A stretch of 64,000 nt of DNA from Gammaproteobacteria bacterium (GTDB lineage: Bacteria > Pseudomonadota > Gammaproteobacteria > JABCZS01): contig JABCZS010000001.1 of assembly GCA_013289605.1 (NCBI GenBank), positions 62,001 through 126,000 of the forward strand. The letters run 5' to 3'. Below the pieces are notes generated by a model that saw nothing but the letters and a program-made list of their open reading frames with translations, did not search any database and had not been told where the DNA came from. Made by a program: the position numbers and the translations under genes. Positions 62,816 through 64,000 of this stretch are shown piece after piece; position 1 is the stretch's first letter, and each line of letters opens with the position of its first letter.

Positions 62816-63796
62816 ATGGGCATTATAGATACTTTTTCAAGTAGTTTTATGCATCCGCCCATCCTATTTTTCTTGCTGGGCATACTCGCTGTGCTTGTTA
62901 AATCTGATTTGAAAATCCCTGTATCTATTGGTAAATTTTTATCTTTATACTTACTGTTTTGTATTGGGCTTAAGGGCGGGCAAGCCTTATTCGCCCATGG
63001 GTTTACTCCCACCTCAATTCTAATCCTGACTCTGTGTATTGTGATCTCATTCGTTACGCCCTTAATTTGTTATTTTATTTTAAAATTTAAACTTAATATT
63101 TATGATGCGGGTGCCATTGCCGCGAGCTACGGATCGGTCAGTGCAGTGACCTTTATCACCGCGACCGAATTCCTCGAGGAAAATAACATTCCCTATGATA
63201 GCGTGATGATATCAGGATTAGCTTTAATGGAAGTCCCTGCCATCATTACTGGGCTTATTATCATTAAGCTTCTCTCCAAAGACCAAAAAAGTGTTCAGCC
63301 TATGCAAAAATTATCAGCGGTAATTCATGAGGCGGTTACCAACGGTTATGTATTTATTTTAATTGGCAGTATGGTCATTGGATACCTAGGTGGTATCGCT
63401 GGCGAAATCGAGCTTAAGCCGTTTACCTATGACATCTTTAAAGGCATGTTATGTTTATATTTATTAGACATGGGCATCATTGCGGGCAGCAAATTGACCT
63501 CCCTGCGTCAATTTGGGGTATTTTTGTCATCATTCGCATTGATCTATCCACTCGTCGCTGCAATGTGCATGATCATCATTGCAAAACTTGCCGGCATCAG
63601 TGCAGGTAACGCTTTATTATTTACCATTTTAGGCGCGAGTGCCTCCTATATTGCGGCCCCCGCTGCGATGCGATTTGCCGTCCCTCAAGTGAATATGGGA
63701 TTATTACTCCCTATGGTATTGGGCATCACTTTTACCTTTAATATTATATTCGGGATCCCGCTCTATAATTACATTATTCAACGCATATGGATCTAG
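62816..63796 (+). CDS. Sodium-dependent bicarbonate transporter family protein (SbtA-like)
   Basis: 326 residues with about ten membrane segments in two repeats and a hydrophilic central loop (LLSKDQKSVQPMQKLSAV). It matches the SbtA/DUF897 family: PPILFFLLGILAVLVKSDL at the start, LYLLFCIGLKGGQAL, GSVSAVTFITATEFLEE and the second-half counterpart ASYIAAPAAMRFAVPQ. Cyanobacterial SbtA imports bicarbonate with sodium; the substrate of non-cyanobacterial members is not established. No SbtB PII-like partner gene follows in the window. Confidence 0.88.
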   Translation: MGIIDTFSSSFMHPPILFFLLGILAVLVKSDLKIPVSIGKFLSLYLLFCIGLKGGQALFAHGFTPTSILILTLCIVISFVTPLICYFILKFKLNIYDAGAIAASYGSVSAVTFITATEFLEENNIPYDSVMISGLALMEVPAIITGLIIIKLLSKDQKSVQPMQKLSAVIHEAVTNGYVFILIGSMVIGYLGGIAGEIELKPFTYDIFKGMLCLYLLDMGIIAGSKLTSLRQFGVFLSSFALIYPLVAAMCMIIIAKLAGISAGNALLFTILGASASYIAAPAAMRFAVPQVNMGLLLPMVLGITFTFNIIFGIPLYNYIIQRIWI

Positions 63797-63812
63797 ACAA
63801 TAACGGAATATT

Positions 63813-64000
63813 TTAATCTCCTTTTTTGATGCGCCGCTGCCGAGATCGCATCGCCATACCCAGAATCAAAAAGAAAAACAACGCTGTGACTATCGCCATA
63901 CTGATAATGACATACCAAGCGATTTGATATCCAATCATATCCATAGTTAATAATAATATTGATCCGATGATAAAAAAGATTAAACCCAATATGCCTAATG
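63813..64000 (-). CDS. C-terminal end of an NfeD-type membrane protein (gene runs off the window)
   Basis: 61 codons up to the TAA at 63813-63815 in a frame that is open at the window edge. The sequence LGLIFFIIGSILLLTMD, a short polar turn, then WYVIISMAIVTALFFFLI and a basic tail MRSRQRRIKKG is the pair of membrane helices with MAxRxRRR-like end that closes the membrane domain of NfeD/ClpP-class proteins (usually partners of stomatin/prohibitin-type proteins). The protease and OB-fold parts lie outside. Confidence 0.65.
   Translation of the reverse strand, partial: LGILGLIFFIIGSILLLTMDMIGYQIAWYVIISMAIVTALFFFLILGMAMRSRQRRIKKGD

Overview
The window reads as chromosomal DNA of a gammaproteobacterium, most probably a host-associated member of the Legionellales (inference). 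The signs are: the enterobacterial-type block uvrY-uvrC-pgsA followed by tRNA-Gly, tRNA-Cys and tRNA-Leu; a Legionella-type major outer membrane protein; two ankyrin-type proteins and several large proteins of unknown family that look like candidate secreted effectors; and many gene remnants, as expected in a genome that is shrinking.

Layout. 1-5.2 kb: 5' part of smc, three tRNA genes with a near-consensus promoter, three palindromic repeat elements, then pgsA, uvrC and uvrY, all leftward. 5.4-13.5 kb: accessory zone with a large ankyrin protein, a GT4 glycosyltransferase flanked by a direct repeat, gene scraps, a 723-residue protein with a 33-residue Trp-Leu repeat, acetate kinase and a small secreted protein. 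13.6-24.6 kb: potassium transporter Kup, a cyclic beta-1,2-glucan synthase (NdvB) split into two overlapping genes, and a divergent GH144-type beta-1,2-glucanase. 24.6-37.9 kb: one compact leftward operon (rmlA, pgm, gnd, tkt, tal, pgi, zwf, pgl, class I fba, HAD-rpe fusion), in which neighbours mostly overlap by 4-19 bases or lie within 3 bases. 38.0-46.4 kb: the last 80 codons of a lost phosphoketolase, then a leftward fatty-acid/PHB block (phaC, phaB, a collapsed thiolase, a P-type proton ATPase, a MaoC-Pta fusion, a FabI-type reductase). 46.6-53.2 kb: outer membrane protein, PIF1-type helicase, pyruvate kinase, aquaporin, and an ankyrin-like repeat protein. 53.4-64 kb: a secreted seven-motif propeller protein, rlmN, a molybdenum-carrier-like protein, a broken PIN toxin, two unknown proteins, a short-chain dehydrogenase, a DsbA-like protein, a peroxiredoxin, an SbtA-family transporter and the end of an NfeD-type gene.

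How it fits together (inference from family knowledge). The middle 30 kb is a carbon-storage and sugar-handling region. Glucose 6-phosphate can be drawn to glucose 1-phosphate and dTDP-glucose (pgm, rmlA), oxidised for NADPH (zwf, pgl, gnd), or recycled through the non-oxidative branch (rpe, tkt, tal, pgi, fba). NADPH and acyl-CoA would feed PHB synthesis (phaB, phaC), while Pta-type and acetate kinase activities connect acyl-CoA to ATP. The phosphoketolase and local thiolase that would have completed this block are now remnants, so the region looks like a once larger metabolic island under decay.
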